Part shown: piece after piece, positions 5,974-5,991 of the stretch | How positions within the stretch are numbered: position 1 is the first letter of the stretch | Layout: every line of letters starts with the position of its first letter | Origin: Verrucomicrobiia bacterium | GTDB lineage: Bacteria > Verrucomicrobiota > Verrucomicrobiia > CAIQCK01 | DNA length: 5,991 nt | Assembly (NCBI GenBank): GCA_026417675.1 | Contig: JAOACV010000187.1 | Coordinates: 1-5,991, forward strand | Direction of reading: 5' to 3' | The notes under the pieces: generated by a model | Database searches by the model: none | Told to the model about the DNA's origin: nothing | The model's input: only the letters and a program-made list of their open reading frames with translations | Program-made: the position numbers and the translations under genes

Positions 5974-5991
5974 CTGTCTCTTATACACATC
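5974..5991. other. Tn5/Nextera mosaic-end adapter sequence (library artefact)
   Basis: CTGTCTCTTATACACATC matches 18 bases of the 19-base Tn5 mosaic end used in tagmentation libraries. It lies exactly at the contig end, with no transposase or Tn5 genes nearby, so it is untrimmed adapter rather than a natural insertion sequence end. Read on the minus strand it creates the spurious start 'MCIRDR' in front of the sufS fragment. Confidence 0.95.

Noticed and set aside
5974..5991. Tn5 or IS50 transposon end
   Set aside because: It matches the engineered mosaic end, sits exactly at the contig terminus and has no transposon genes beside it, so it is library adapter.

Overview
This is a GC-rich bacterial fragment with five recognisable protein genes, and it looks like the end of a metagenomic or draft-genome contig. 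The gene content is a periplasmic TPR protein, a PfkB sugar kinase, a sirtuin joined to a P-loop kinase, and a SUF segment with a Rieske protein between sufS and sufU. It would suit a Gram-negative environmental lineage such as Verrucomicrobiota or a relative. That placement is an inference from style and content; there is no rRNA or marker gene here to settle it.

Layout. Positions 1-1479 (minus) hold the N-terminal 493 codons of an exported TPR-repeat protein that runs off the left edge. A divergent gap of about 224 bp leads to a PfkB-family carbohydrate kinase (1704-2678, plus). A 188-bp spacer with two hairpins follows. Next is a 484-residue fusion (2867-4321, plus) of a SIR2 NAD-dependent deacylase and a uridine-kinase-like P-loop kinase. 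Nine bases later it meets a leftward cluster ending in sufU (4331-4810). Upstream of sufU in that cluster are a small Rieske [2Fe-2S] protein (4807-5121) and the C-terminal part of sufS (from 5187 to the right edge).

How the genes relate. SufS (cysteine desulfurase) and SufU (sulfur acceptor or scaffold) are partners in Fe-S cluster biogenesis. The Rieske gene between them overlaps sufU by an ATGA junction, so the three are probably one transcript. The sirtuin-kinase fusion is convergent to this cluster and is the most unusual gene. Its sirtuin half also carries an 86-bp inverted-repeat element, read through in frame, inside the zinc-binding module.

Quality warning. The last 18 bases (5974-5991) match the Tn5/Nextera mosaic-end adapter and are not genomic. 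The roughly 95 bases before them do not look like SufS and read better as a peptide on the plus strand, so the right end may be a chimeric join. I see no CRISPR array, tRNA, rRNA, transposase gene or defence island. The notable points are the domain fusion and the embedded palindromic element, not a clear new multi-gene system.
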